DNA from: Paraglaciecola sp030730205
GTDB taxonomy: Bacteria; Pseudomonadota; Gammaproteobacteria; Enterobacterales; Alteromonadaceae
DNA: 64,000 nucleotides
Direction of reading: 5' to 3'
Assembly (NCBI RefSeq): GCF_052119645.1
Contig: NZ_JBGQOM010000002.1
Span: 124,001-188,000, forward strand
How positions within the stretch are numbered: the stretch's first letter is position 1; every line of letters begins with the position of its first letter. Under the pieces are notes generated by a model. That model saw only the letters and a program-made list of their open reading frames with translations, was not told the DNA's origin and made no database searches. Shown here piece after piece: positions 1 to 9,070 of the stretch. Both the position numbers and the translations under genes were made by a program.

Positions 1-10
1 GGATGTTTAA

Positions 11-409
11 ATGAGTTTTATGTCAGAGTTTAAGAAATTTGCAATGAAAGGCAACGTGGTCGATATGGCGGTCGGTATTATTATCGGTGCCGCTTTTGGT
101 AAGATCGTTGCTTCTTTCGTTGGTGATATTTTAATGCCGCCTCTTGGCCTAGCCTTAGGTGGAGTGAACTTTACTGATTTGGCTTATGTACTAAAAGACG
201 CCACTGCAGAAAGTCCAGCGGTCGCAATCGCTTGGGGTAAATTTGTTCAAACTGTAATAGACTTTGTTATTATTGCATTTGCTGTTTTTGTGGGTGTTAA
301 AGCGATGAACTCGATGAAAAAGAAAGAAGAAGCTGCTCCGGCTGCTCCAGCTGCACCACCTAAGCAAGAAGTATTACTTGAAGAAATTCGTGATTTGTTG
401 AAAAAATAA
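11..409 (+). CDS. mscL: Large-conductance mechanosensitive channel MscL
   Basis: Homopentameric inner-membrane channel that opens under strong membrane tension and releases solutes during hypo-osmotic shock. The 132-aa product has the family length. The N-terminal amphipathic helix leads into the signature KGNVVDMAVGIIIGAAFGKI (about residues 13-32) at the start of TM1. TM2 lies at about 75-100, followed by an Ala/Pro-rich linker and the charged C-terminal helix that bundles in the pentamer. The ATG is preceded by GGA at the very edge of the window, so the promoter lies outside. A strong hairpin terminator follows directly, so it is probably monocistronic. The mscS homologue is convergent just downstream. 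Family assignment is secure. Confidence 0.97.
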   Translation: MSFMSEFKKFAMKGNVVDMAVGIIIGAAFGKIVASFVGDILMPPLGLALGGVNFTDLAYVLKDATAESPAVAIAWGKFVQTVIDFVIIAFAVFVGVKAMNSMKKKEEAAPAAPAAPPKQEVLLEEIRDLLKK

Positions 410-428
410 AACGCTACTTGATTTAGTA

Positions 429-460
429 AGCCAGATTCGTCGCCGAATCTGGCTTTTTTT
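429..460 (+). terminator. Rho-independent terminator of mscL
   Basis: Perfect 11-bp stem AGCCAGATTCG / CGAATCTGGCT with a 4-nt loop, followed by a run of T. It ends 5 bp before the stop codon of the convergent mscS gene. The right side has the T-tract, so it acts mainly on the plus strand. Confidence 0.93.
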
Positions 461-464
461 GATC

Positions 465-1292
465 TTACGATTCGGTTTTATGTAAATGTACATCCATTTG
501 AGGATAAGGAATGCTAATGCCTTCTTCGTCAAATCTTAATTTTACCGCTTCGGTGAAATCAAATTTAACTGCCCAGTAATCTGATGAATTAACCCAAGGG
601 CGCACAACAAAATTAACACTGCTATCAGCTAATTCAGATACTGCAACCGTTGGCGCTGGATCTTTCAGAATACGCTCATCAGCAGCAACCATTTCCTTCA
701 ATATTTCTTTGGCTTTTCTTAAGTCACTGTCGTAACCAATGCCAACAACCATATCAACTCGACGAGTCGGTTTAGCTGAATAGTTAACAATGTTGCCACC
801 GTAAATAGACCCATTTGGTACGATGATTTCTTTATTATCGCCCGTTGTCATCACGGTAGTAAAAATACTGATGCTTTTTACGACACCCGCTGTACCACCA
901 GCCTCAACAAAATCACCGGCTTTAAAAGGACGGAACACCAACAACATCACACCCGCCGCAAAATTTTGTAGTGAGCCTTGTAACGACAAACCAATAGCTA
1001 AACCAGCTGCACCTAAAATAGCCACCAAAGACGTGGTATCAACGCCTAAACGATCGAGTGAAGCAACAATGACAAACAGCATTAAAATCGCATTCAATAT
1101 GGCTTTAACAAAGTCGACAAGCATATTGTCGTACTTAGAACGCGCTAATACCTTGCCAAATAAGTTAACCAAAATCTTAACGATAATACGGCCAACGATA
1201 TAAATGATAAGTGCCATCACGATATTGATGGACCAAGGGATAACGTAGGTGTCGACTAAACGGGATATATCTTCTGAATTAAAATCAAACAT
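465..1292 (-). CDS. mscS: Small-conductance mechanosensitive channel, MscS family
   Basis: Inner-membrane heptameric tension-gated channel. The 275-aa product is close to E. coli MscS (286 aa). Three N-terminal TM segments lie within residues 15-130. TM3 is Gly/Ala-rich with the packing motif GAAGLAIGLSLQGSLQNFAA (about 93-112), the pore-lining helix of the family. The cytoplasmic beta and alpha/beta domains follow, including FRPFKAGDFVEAGGTAGVV and VPNGSIYGGNIVNYS. The ATG has only a modest ribosome site. It faces mscL across a terminator, so two unrelated osmotic valves lie tail to tail. Which MscS paralogue this is cannot be told from sequence alone. Confidence 0.95.
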   Translation of the reverse strand: MFDFNSEDISRLVDTYVIPWSINIVMALIIYIVGRIIVKILVNLFGKVLARSKYDNMLVDFVKAILNAILMLFVIVASLDRLGVDTTSLVAILGAAGLAIGLSLQGSLQNFAAGVMLLVFRPFKAGDFVEAGGTAGVVKSISIFTTVMTTGDNKEIIVPNGSIYGGNIVNYSAKPTRRVDMVVGIGYDSDLRKAKEILKEMVAADERILKDPAPTVAVSELADSSVNFVVRPWVNSSDYWAVKFDFTEAVKLRFDEEGISIPYPQMDVHLHKTES

Positions 1293-1494
1293 TGTGTGCT
1301 CCGATTGTGGATGTTATTTCCGATGTGTTATGTGTAGCGTGGGCATTCTAAAACATAACAAAGAGCATGTAAAAACTAGCGCGCTGTGTTTTAAGCAGCC
1401 CTTATTTTCATCATTTCGTCATCATCTGCGTTTATCATCCTTTCGCTGTTACATTACGGCGCGCCAATCAGTTTTACCTTGATTAAAATCATTT

Positions 1495-1524
1495 TTGAGA
1501 TCTCAAGAATGTTGGTGCTATACT
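1495..1524 (+). promoter_or_regulatory. Putative sigma70 promoter for the 56-aa membrane protein
   Basis: TTGAGA (-35) and TATACT (-10), 18 bp apart, with a TG extension just upstream of the -10. It lies about 50 bp before the small gene at 1572. Prediction by eye only. Confidence 0.5.
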
Positions 1525-1571
1525 GCGGCTTCCGTAAAATCGGAGGCTTAATATTTTTAAAGGAATTGAAA

Positions 1572-1742
1572 ATGTTGCTACTATATTTTTTAGTTTTTTC
1601 TATCGTAATACTGTTGGCTTTTTCATTATCGAAAGAAACGGGCAAAAACACCAAGCATGCGCGAAAAGGAGCTAACGCCATAGCTAATAAGTCGCAAGCT
1701 AATGTTCAATTACGCACCACCACTGTGATAGAAATCAACTAG
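1572..1742 (+). CDS. Small single-span membrane protein, unknown function
   Basis: 56-aa product not recognised as a named family. The N-terminus MLLLYFLVFSIVILLAFSLS is a single hydrophobic segment. A basic, polar tail (KETGKNTKHARKGANAIANK) would lie in the cytoplasm or periplasm. The ATG at 1572 is chosen over an upstream in-frame start at 1479 because AAAGGA lies at the right spacing before it and the putative promoter overlaps the longer version. A promoter-like site precedes it and a strong terminator follows, so it appears to be a complete small transcription unit. This supports a real gene despite the size. Confidence 0.6.
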   Translation: MLLLYFLVFSIVILLAFSLSKETGKNTKHARKGANAIANKSQANVQLRTTTVIEIN

Positions 1743-1752
1743 TCTTATCTGT

Positions 1753-1793
1753 AATCCCGTTAAGTTGGAACCCTTAACGGGATTATTTTCTTT
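1753..1793 (+). terminator. Rho-independent terminator after the 56-aa gene
   Basis: 12-bp perfect stem AATCCCGTTAAG / CTTAACGGGATT with an 8-nt loop, then ATTTTC. It lies just after the stop codon of the small membrane protein gene and before rsmE. Confidence 0.85.
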
Positions 1794-1850
1794 AACCCCT
1801 CCCCCTTTTATTGTTACCATTTACGCTCTTTTCAGCTTAGATTCCTCTTA

Positions 1851-2579
1851 ATGCGAATTTCACGAATTTTTCATCCCGACCTGTTAAGTGTCGACGAACA
1901 CGTTACCCTTGGCGATGACGCCACCAACCACTTAGCCAATGTACTCAGGGCTAAAGTCGGTCAGCCTCTCATTCTATTTAATGGTGACGGGGCAGAATAC
2001 AGTGCTCACGTTGTCGATATCACCAAACGAAAAGTCATAGTGTGTATCGATACCAAATTGTCCTTGTCTGTTGAGTCTCCCCTTAAACTTCATTTAGGAC
2101 AGGGGATTTCTCGTGGCGATCGGATGGACTGGGTCATCCAAAAAGCCGTTGAATTAGGCGTAAGTGAAATCAGCCCTCTCATCACTGAACGATGTGGGGT
2201 AAAACTAAGCGCCGAGAGATGGCTAAAGAAACATGAACAATGGCAAAAGTTAATTATTTCGGCCTGCGAACAATGTGGCAGAAATACCTTACCTACATTA
2301 CATACGCCTATCGATTTTCATCAGTGGATTAGTCAATCTACAGAGCAACTACGCTTAACCCTACATCCCCGTGCTGAAAGTACTTTTCGCCATATTCGAC
2401 TGCCCGTTTCTGGGGTAAGACTACTCATTGGTCCAGAAGGTGGTTTTTCTGATCAAGAAATTTACCAAACCGAACAGTCTGGCTTTCATACTATTCAAAT
2501 GGGTCCAAGAGTATTACGCACTGAAACGGCAGCAATTGCCGCCATTGCTGCACTACAAGCGATCCATGGCGACTTATAG
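1851..2579 (+). CDS. rsmE: 16S rRNA (uracil-1498-N3)-methyltransferase RsmE
   Basis: SAM-dependent SPOUT methyltransferase that makes m3U1498 in the 30S decoding region. The 242-aa length matches the family. The N-terminal PUA-like domain (1-75) has the typical start MRISRIFHP and NHLANVLRAK. The SPOUT domain has DRMDWVIQKAVELGVSEISP, then LLIGPEGGFSDQEI and MGPRVLRTETAAIAA, the trefoil-knot SAM-binding loops. In E. coli rsmE is directly followed by gshB, yqgE and ruvX. Here those genes are nearby but on the other strand, with a histidine kinase and serA in between, so the old cluster has been rearranged. Confidence 0.96.
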   Translation: MRISRIFHPDLLSVDEHVTLGDDATNHLANVLRAKVGQPLILFNGDGAEYSAHVVDITKRKVIVCIDTKLSLSVESPLKLHLGQGISRGDRMDWVIQKAVELGVSEISPLITERCGVKLSAERWLKKHEQWQKLIISACEQCGRNTLPTLHTPIDFHQWISQSTEQLRLTLHPRAESTFRHIRLPVSGVRLLIGPEGGFSDQEIYQTEQSGFHTIQMGPRVLRTETAAIAAIAALQAIHGDL

Positions 2580-2649
2580 ATATTGCAAACTTTACATATG
2601 AAACAAATCTGTTAACGTAATTAAACATGTATAACAATAACAAGAAAAC

Positions 2650-4098
2650 ATGCACTCGTTACAATTAGTTAGCAGTAATTTAAACACTAAAATTAGCACC
2701 GCCAGCCAACGTTTTTTAGACCATGCACGTGTGTCAGCGATGGAAGAAATTCTCAATGGTGGCTTACTTGATCAGGGCATCACGAAGATTGCCCTGTGTC
2801 TTGAAAAAATTACTGAAGCCAGTCTTTGCCAAGTTATTCTACACGCCGGCCAACACCAACGTTTTCGAGCGATTGGCGCGACATCGGGACTTTATACAGA
2901 TTTTATTAAAAGCTGTATCAAAGACTATTACGCACAAAACCACCTTGAAGATGATGAGCTTACTCTTAAAAAGTCCTTACTAATTGATGGTGACTTGTCG
3001 CAATCTGCCGCCTGGTTCGGTCTGTTAGAAAGCGCTGAAAAACACGACATTCATGCAAGTTGTACACTTCCTGTGGTTAATTCTGTAGGGATGACGATTG
3101 CCTTAATCAGTGTGTTCTTTAATAAAAAAACGGTGCCAAGCAGTGAAAAACTCGCCGTATTACAACAAGGTGCACGTACGGTTGCTGCCCTCCTTACCCA
3201 TGCTAAAAGTAAAGCGCTGGAGCTTCGTAAACACGTTAATTTGCATGAACAATTAGAAACCCGACAAATTGCGCTAGACGAATCAAATACCTTGGTAAAA
3301 AAAGCCCTAGCTCAGCGTACTGAAGTGCAAAGCCAATTAATCGAATTAGAGAGTATGGCGGCGCTCGGCACCATGATGTCGAGTTTAACCCATGAGGTAA
3401 ATACCCCACTTGGTGTTGCATTAACCGCCTCAACATACCTAAGTGATATGCAAAAAGTCGTGCAGCATAAACTGAGCAACGACAATTTAAAAAAATCTGA
3501 ACTGACTGACTATTTTCATGATGCCGCTGAAGCGTCTGAAATTATTGCACGAAATTTAAGCCGTGCTGATATCTTAATAAAAACCTTTAAACAGTTATCT
3601 TTAGATCAACACAGTCAAGATATTCGCTCATTCAATATTTGTGATTATGTCAGTGAGGTATTGCTGTCGCTTAAACCGCGCCTCAAGTCAACGCCTCATA
3701 AATTTTGTTTAGATATTCCCACAGACTTAAAAATAACCAGTAATGCGGGCGCGATTAGTCAGTTGCTGATTAATTTAATTCTCAATTCAGTCCAACATGC
3801 CTTTCCGTTAGGAATGACAGGACACATCAACATAAAAGTACGCCTATTCATAGCCGATTCACAAGGGCCAAAAATTCAGCTCGACTACACCGACAACGGT
3901 ATTGGAATGAGTGAAGCCACTATTGAGAACATTTACAAACCCTTTTTTACCTTGGCTCGAGATTCCGGCGGTACGGGCTTAGGCATGCACATCTGCAACA
4001 ATATTGTAATGAAAGTGCTCAGAGGAAATATCGACTGCAAATCCTCGTTGGGAAAAGGGGTGCACTTCTGTATCCAGTTCCCCTTACAAAACGAATAA
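2650..4098 (+). CDS. Orphan sensor histidine kinase with GAF-like input domain
   Basis: 482 aa, with no TM segment or signal peptide, so cytosolic. Residues about 35-185 look like a GAF-type sensory domain. A coiled-coil stretch (190-235) links it to the dimerisation/phosphoacceptor region with LTHEVNTPLGVA, predicted phospho-His H248. The ATPase part has the N-box (LILNSVQHAFP), DNGIGMSE and GGTGLGMHICNN. The T-E-V-N-T-P form of the H-box, rather than H-E-I-R-T-P, is that of the NtrB/ZraS-like PAS-kinase branch. No response regulator lies next to it, so its partner and signal are unknown. A bidirectional terminator separates it from convergent serA. Confidence 0.88.
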   Translation: MHSLQLVSSNLNTKISTASQRFLDHARVSAMEEILNGGLLDQGITKIALCLEKITEASLCQVILHAGQHQRFRAIGATSGLYTDFIKSCIKDYYAQNHLEDDELTLKKSLLIDGDLSQSAAWFGLLESAEKHDIHASCTLPVVNSVGMTIALISVFFNKKTVPSSEKLAVLQQGARTVAALLTHAKSKALELRKHVNLHEQLETRQIALDESNTLVKKALAQRTEVQSQLIELESMAALGTMMSSLTHEVNTPLGVALTASTYLSDMQKVVQHKLSNDNLKKSELTDYFHDAAEASEIIARNLSRADILIKTFKQLSLDQHSQDIRSFNICDYVSEVLLSLKPRLKSTPHKFCLDIPTDLKITSNAGAISQLLINLILNSVQHAFPLGMTGHINIKVRLFIADSQGPKIQLDYTDNGIGMSEATIENIYKPFFTLARDSGGTGLGMHICNNIVMKVLRGNIDCKSSLGKGVHFCIQFPLQNE

Positions 4099-4110
4099 AA
4101 GCTAAAAATT

Positions 4111-4151
4111 AAAAAGCCCCAAGTAGGGCTTACTCTACTTGGGGCTTTTTT
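4111..4151. terminator. Bidirectional terminator between the histidine kinase and serA
   Basis: Stem AAAAAGCCCCAAGTAG / CTACTTGGGGCTTTTTT with an 8-nt loop. It is A-rich on the left and T-rich on the right, so it can end transcripts from both the plus-strand kinase gene and the minus-strand serA gene. Confidence 0.93.
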
Positions 4152-4163
4152 GTCACTGATGAC

Positions 4164-5393
<1,230 letters not shown>

Positions 5394-5430
5394 TAGGGTT
5401 TCCGCATTACGATTGAGTGAAAATAAATTC

Positions 5431-5446
5431 AGACATCTGGACGTCT
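5431..5446 (-). promoter_or_regulatory. Tandem MetJ-like operator (met boxes) upstream of serA
   Basis: AGACATCT followed directly by GGACGTCT. Each matches the known 8-bp MetJ box AGACGTCT at 7 of 8 positions, and the two lie exactly 8 bp apart, as MetJ dimers require. They sit just downstream of a possible minus-strand extended -10 (TGCTATTTT on that strand, about 5458-5466), where a bound repressor would block serA transcription. Confidence 0.65.
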
Positions 5447-5622
5447 ATTTGAGGAGAAAATAGCAGAATTCTGACGAATTAGAAAGAGAGTTACCTAGAA
5501 AAGGCACAAATAATCTCAGATTTTTAGTTATGGTTTATAAGGTATTGCCGTTCACAAAGCGGCCTCATACTATAAACGGGCAAAGCAATCCATTTGCAAC
5601 AACAATACCCAAGACTCAAACG

Positions 5623-6051
5623 CTAAAACTGCGCCTCAAACCAGCTTTCAAAAATCAAACAAGCTGACACGCTGTCGACTTTTTGTTTGTCTAATTTTTT
5701 ATAGCCCCCTAGTTCAAAAAGTCGCGCTTTGGCATCCACAGTGGTTAAACGCTCATCACTGGTTTCGACCGGCACGCGAAATTTAGCATTCAGCCGGTTA
5801 GCAAATTTCTTGGCTGCAAACGTCACGTGTTGGTTTGTGCCATCCATATTTAAGGGTAAGCCCACTACCACCAAGTGTGGCATCCACTCGGCAAATACAT
5901 GCGCTAATGTGTCCCAATTGGGAATACCATCGACGGCTTTTAAGGCGTTTAAAGGTGAAGCCGTGCCGGTCACCTCTTGGCCTACTGCCACTCCAATACT
6001 TTTAGTGCCAAAATCAAAAATCAATACGGTTCTTTGCCCCAACCTAGCCAC
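5623..6051 (-). CDS. ruvX: Holliday-junction-resolvase-like / pre-16S rRNA nuclease RuvX (YqgF)
   Basis: RNase H-fold nuclease of 142 aa. Conserved acidic positions are in IFDFGTKSIGVAVGQ (start), VVGLPLNMDGT (middle) and the C-terminal KVDSVSACLIFESW. In E. coli YqgF takes part in 5'-end maturation of 16S rRNA. The start is a GTG (6049-6051) overlapping the TAG stop of yqgE by one base, indicating translational coupling. It is the last gene of gshB-yqgE-ruvX, an order conserved in many gammaproteobacteria. Confidence 0.94.
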   Translation of the reverse strand: MARLGQRTVLIFDFGTKSIGVAVGQEVTGTASPLNALKAVDGIPNWDTLAHVFAEWMPHLVVVGLPLNMDGTNQHVTFAAKKFANRLNAKFRVPVETSDERLTTVDAKARLFELGGYKKLDKQKVDSVSACLIFESWFEAQF

Positions 6052-6608
6052 TACGCATGCCCAACATCAGGACCAAGCTGCCAAATATCAATGCCCAGCT
6101 TCTGCACCGCCGCTTCCCATTTTTTGTGAATAGGCACATCAAATAATAGGGCTAAGTCAGCTTCAATAGTCAGCCAAGAATTGGTTTGCAATTCTTCCTC
6201 AAGTTGTCCGGCAGACCATCCCGCATAACCCAATGTTACTATCGACTTATCTGGTCCACTGTGGTTTCCTAACGAGCCAAGTATGTCTTTGGATGTGGTC
6301 ACCATCAGTTCATCGGTAAGTGCTAAACTTGAGCTCCAGCCCGCTTGGGTTGTATGTAAAATAAATCCCCTTTCTTGGCTAACCGGACCACCAGAGAGCA
6401 CAATGACATTGGCTTTTTCTTCAAGCACAATGGCATCTTCATCGGTTTGGGCAATTAATTCTTTGAGCGTCATACCAATGGGCTGATTGAGCACTAGGCC
6501 CATTGTGCCTTTATCATTGTGTTCACATATATACGTTACCGTACGTGAAAAATACGGATCGCCCATAGTCGGCATCGCAATTAATAGGTGGTTTTGCAAA
6601 CTCTGCAT
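6051..6608 (-). CDS. yqgE: YqgE/AlgH family protein
   Basis: 185-aa conserved cytosolic protein of the UPF0301/AlgH family, molecular role not settled. Typical features are the start MQSLQNHLLIAMPTMGDPYF, then VTYICEHNDKGTMGLVLNQP, VLSGGPVSQERGFILH and TLGYAGWSAGQLEEEL. It lies 5 bp after gshB and overlaps ruvX by one base, so all three genes are expected on one transcript. Confidence 0.95.
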   Translation of the reverse strand: MQSLQNHLLIAMPTMGDPYFSRTVTYICEHNDKGTMGLVLNQPIGMTLKELIAQTDEDAIVLEEKANVIVLSGGPVSQERGFILHTTQAGWSSSLALTDELMVTTSKDILGSLGNHSGPDKSIVTLGYAGWSAGQLEEELQTNSWLTIEADLALLFDVPIHKKWEAAVQKLGIDIWQLGPDVGHA

Positions 6609-6613
6609 AGAGC

Positions 6614-7585
6614 TTAATGGCTCCCTTTAAAACGGCCGTTGGCTAAGCGCACTTCGATCGCATCAAATAACATACCAGTGATACTGATATCGTAAGCGGC
6701 TTCGATTTCTCGCACACAGGTTGGGCTAGTGACATTTATTTCAGTAATGCGATCACCAATCACATCGAGTCCAACAAAGATAAGGCCTTTTTCAACGAGA
6801 AGAGGCGCAATGGTTTCAGCGATTCTTTTATCTGACTCAGACAGAGGTTGTGGCCTGCCTGTGCCACCTGCGGCAAGGTTACCGCGGTTTTCACCTTTTG
6901 TAGGTAAACGGGCTAAGGCATAAGGTACAACCTGACCGTCAACAATCAAAATACGTTTATCGCCGTCTTTTATTTCCGGTAAATAACGTTGAAACATGGC
7001 GTAACGCGTGCCAAGTTCAGTCAGGGTTTCGATGATAACACCTAGGTTATTACCGTCTTCTTTCACTCTAAAAATAGAGGTGCCGCCCATACCATCCAGT
7101 GGTTTACAGATAATATCTTGATGGGTTTGATGAAATTCTCGAATCAGTTTGGCACTGCGGGTCACTAAGGTGTCTGGAATAAGCTCAGGAAACCAAGAGG
7201 TAAAGAGTTTCTCATTAAAATCCCGTAAACTTTGCGCTTTGTTCACCACTAACGTGCCGCATTGTTCTGCTAATTCGAACATCTGTGTTGCGTATAAAAA
7301 CTCACCGTCAAACGGCGGATCTTTACGCATCAAAATCACGTCTAGCTCACCTAAAGATTGGGTTTTACTACCAGTAAACTCGTACCAGTTTTGCGCATCG
7401 TATTGCACTGACAAGCTGCGCATCGTCGCCATTGGTTTGCCATTGAGCAAATACAGATCACCCATTTCCATATAAAAGATCTCATAACCTCTCGCTTGAG
7501 CCGCCAGTAACATAGCAAAGCTAGTATCTTTTTTGATATTGATGCTTGCAATGGGATCCATCACAATACCGAGTTTAATAGTCAA
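6614..7585 (-). CDS. gshB: Glutathione synthetase GshB
   Basis: ATP-grasp ligase that joins gamma-glutamylcysteine and glycine, the second step of glutathione synthesis. 323 aa (E. coli 316). N-terminal MTIKLGIVMDPIASINIKKD is typical. The ATP-grasp core has CKPLDGMGGTSIFRV (about 180-194), FQRYLPEIKDGDKRILIVDG and the Gly-rich loop LAAGGTGRPQPLS. The end carries FVGLDVIGDRITEINVTSPT with the metal-binding Glu and Asn. First gene of the gshB-yqgE-ruvX operon. gshA is not in the window. Confidence 0.97.
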   Translation of the reverse strand: MTIKLGIVMDPIASINIKKDTSFAMLLAAQARGYEIFYMEMGDLYLLNGKPMATMRSLSVQYDAQNWYEFTGSKTQSLGELDVILMRKDPPFDGEFLYATQMFELAEQCGTLVVNKAQSLRDFNEKLFTSWFPELIPDTLVTRSAKLIREFHQTHQDIICKPLDGMGGTSIFRVKEDGNNLGVIIETLTELGTRYAMFQRYLPEIKDGDKRILIVDGQVVPYALARLPTKGENRGNLAAGGTGRPQPLSESDKRIAETIAPLLVEKGLIFVGLDVIGDRITEINVTSPTCVREIEAAYDISITGMLFDAIEVRLANGRFKGSH

Positions 7586-7885
7586 TTTGAATCCTTACTA
7601 TTTGGTAAAACAGGTGAGTACAGTTGCCAAGGTTTGATGCATTATAACCCTTAGGCTCATAATCTAGCGACGAAAGTTATAAATTCAAGGTGCTGGGCCA
7701 AATATCTCACTTTAAAATGGGTTTAAAAATAAAGGTTTATGCCAGTTTTTGTGTTCGTGAGTCGTGCGACTCAAGCCACTTTAACGCAAATATAAGCGAG
7801 TTGGGTGACGTAAGAAAAGCTGGTCAGGTATGGTTTATCCGACATAATTTGGCATAATATGCGAACGTCACAAGGAGGCGATGCT

Positions 7886-8566
7886 TTGCCCATACAAACC
7901 GATTTAGTCGCTGACTTTGACTTCAAACCTTACCAGCAACTCGAGCAGCTAATACAACCAGGCGACGTGATTGCGTTTGGTGGCAACAGTTTGTTTTCTC
8001 GCTGGGCAAAGTTAACCACTCGCTCTGTTGTCACCCATCTAGCCCTTGTTTTAGACACTAAAACGCCTTACGGCAATCCGCAAAGCCCCATTCATCAGAT
8101 CATCGAATCAACGTGTTATGGCGGCAACTCTGGGGTAATGATCAATCGCCTATGCGAACGCATAGCCACTTACGATGGCAGCGTATGGTGGTTACCTCTT
8201 AGTGAAGCAAGCCGTAACACCTTTGAGCTCAACAAAACAGAATGCATAAACTTTTTGCGTTCGCAATTATACAAACCTTACGACATCAGCCAACTATTTG
8301 GCTCCACTGTTGATGCCACCGACACGCTGCCTTTTTTCAGATATTTAAGTTATAACGTCGAAGATTTTTCACAGTGGTTTTGTTCAGAACTGGTTGCAGC
8401 AGCCTTGGGAATAGGTAAGTTAATTCATAATATAAATGCGTCTGAGTGCACGCCTATCGATATTTGTCAGTTAGCGATTTTTCACCAACGATATACGCAA
8501 ATTCGCGGCCCCAAAACTGCAATTTCAGGGTTTAACACTATCTTACCCGCCAATTTTATGGTCTGA
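7886..8566 (+). CDS. Permuted NlpC/P60 (YiiX/YebB-like) papain-fold hydrolase
   Basis: Probable cysteine hydrolase or amidase of the circularly permuted NlpC/P60 class. The His comes first in VVTHLALVL and the Cys comes late in WFCSELVAAAL, the permuted order. The segment QPGDVIAFGGNSLFSRWAK is the usual family opening. No signal peptide or TM is seen. The start is probably the TTG at 7886, because AAGGAGG lies 7 bp before it. The in-frame ATG at 7859 has no ribosome site and abuts a likely extended -10 (TGGCATAAT, 7850-7858). This gives 226 aa. Substrate unknown; peptidoglycan or lipid are possibilities. Confidence 0.8.
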   Translation: MPIQTDLVADFDFKPYQQLEQLIQPGDVIAFGGNSLFSRWAKLTTRSVVTHLALVLDTKTPYGNPQSPIHQIIESTCYGGNSGVMINRLCERIATYDGSVWWLPLSEASRNTFELNKTECINFLRSQLYKPYDISQLFGSTVDATDTLPFFRYLSYNVEDFSQWFCSELVAAALGIGKLIHNINASECTPIDICQLAIFHQRYTQIRGPKTAISGFNTILPANFMV

Positions 8567-8583
8567 ATATTGTCTACAACCAC

Positions 8584-8606
8584 AAAAAAGCCCTGATAAA
8601 CAGGGC
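8584..8606 (-). terminator. Terminator for the 109-aa hypothetical gene
   Basis: GCCCTG / CAGGGC stem with a 5-nt loop and a run of A on the left (T on the minus strand). It ends transcripts of the minus-strand gene at 8633-8962 and may also lie downstream of the plus-strand hydrolase. Confidence 0.75.
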
Positions 8607-8632
8607 CAGTAAAACCGTGTGCGTTACTCGAT

Positions 8633-8962
8633 TTAAAATGCGTTTTCTTGGTGAATTTTGATAAATAAGGAAGTGCCGTATTTGCTGTAATCAACCTTGT
8701 ACTCTTTGCCGTTAATAGTCTGAATAAACAATAACGTTTTTTCTTCACCAAAAATTTCTTGGCTGGTTACATCAACCAATTCCATTTCTTTCATTTTTGC
8801 ATCGCGTTTGTTATCAGGAATTTCTCCTGTGTATTCTTTAATCGCTTTATGGGTAACGATAACAGCAGGTTGATCTTCACCGTTAGTTACCAATAAATCT
8901 AGTTTTCTGATCTTATGTATTAGGGTGTTGCGGCCACTCACCAAAAAAGGCTTTTCGTTCAT
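8633..8962 (-). CDS. Hypothetical protein, 109 aa
   Basis: Not recognised. A soluble, mixed alpha/beta protein with many charged residues and no signal peptide or TM. The start at 8962 is chosen because GGAG lies 6 bp before that ATG. Upstream in-frame TTG (8983) and ATG (8974) lack such a site. It has its own terminator and lies between the papain-fold hydrolase and the MbnH/MbnP pair without clear linkage to either. Codon use looks ordinary. Confidence 0.65.
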   Translation of the reverse strand: MNEKPFLVSGRNTLIHKIRKLDLLVTNGEDQPAVIVTHKAIKEYTGEIPDNKRDAKMKEMELVDVTSQEIFGEEKTLLFIQTINGKEYKVDYSKYGTSLFIKIHQENAF

Positions 8963-9070
8963 CTTATTCTCCATACTGCGCAAGGACGCTAAATATAGTT
9001 AGTCTGCATTTGTTAAGAAGATATCAAAGTTTTTTCTGCCTTGCACTTTATTGTTGCGAAGGTACGCGGC

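Noticed and set aside
823..1203. 126-codon open frame opposite mscS
   Set aside because: It lies wholly within the mscS coding region on the other strand and has no family features.
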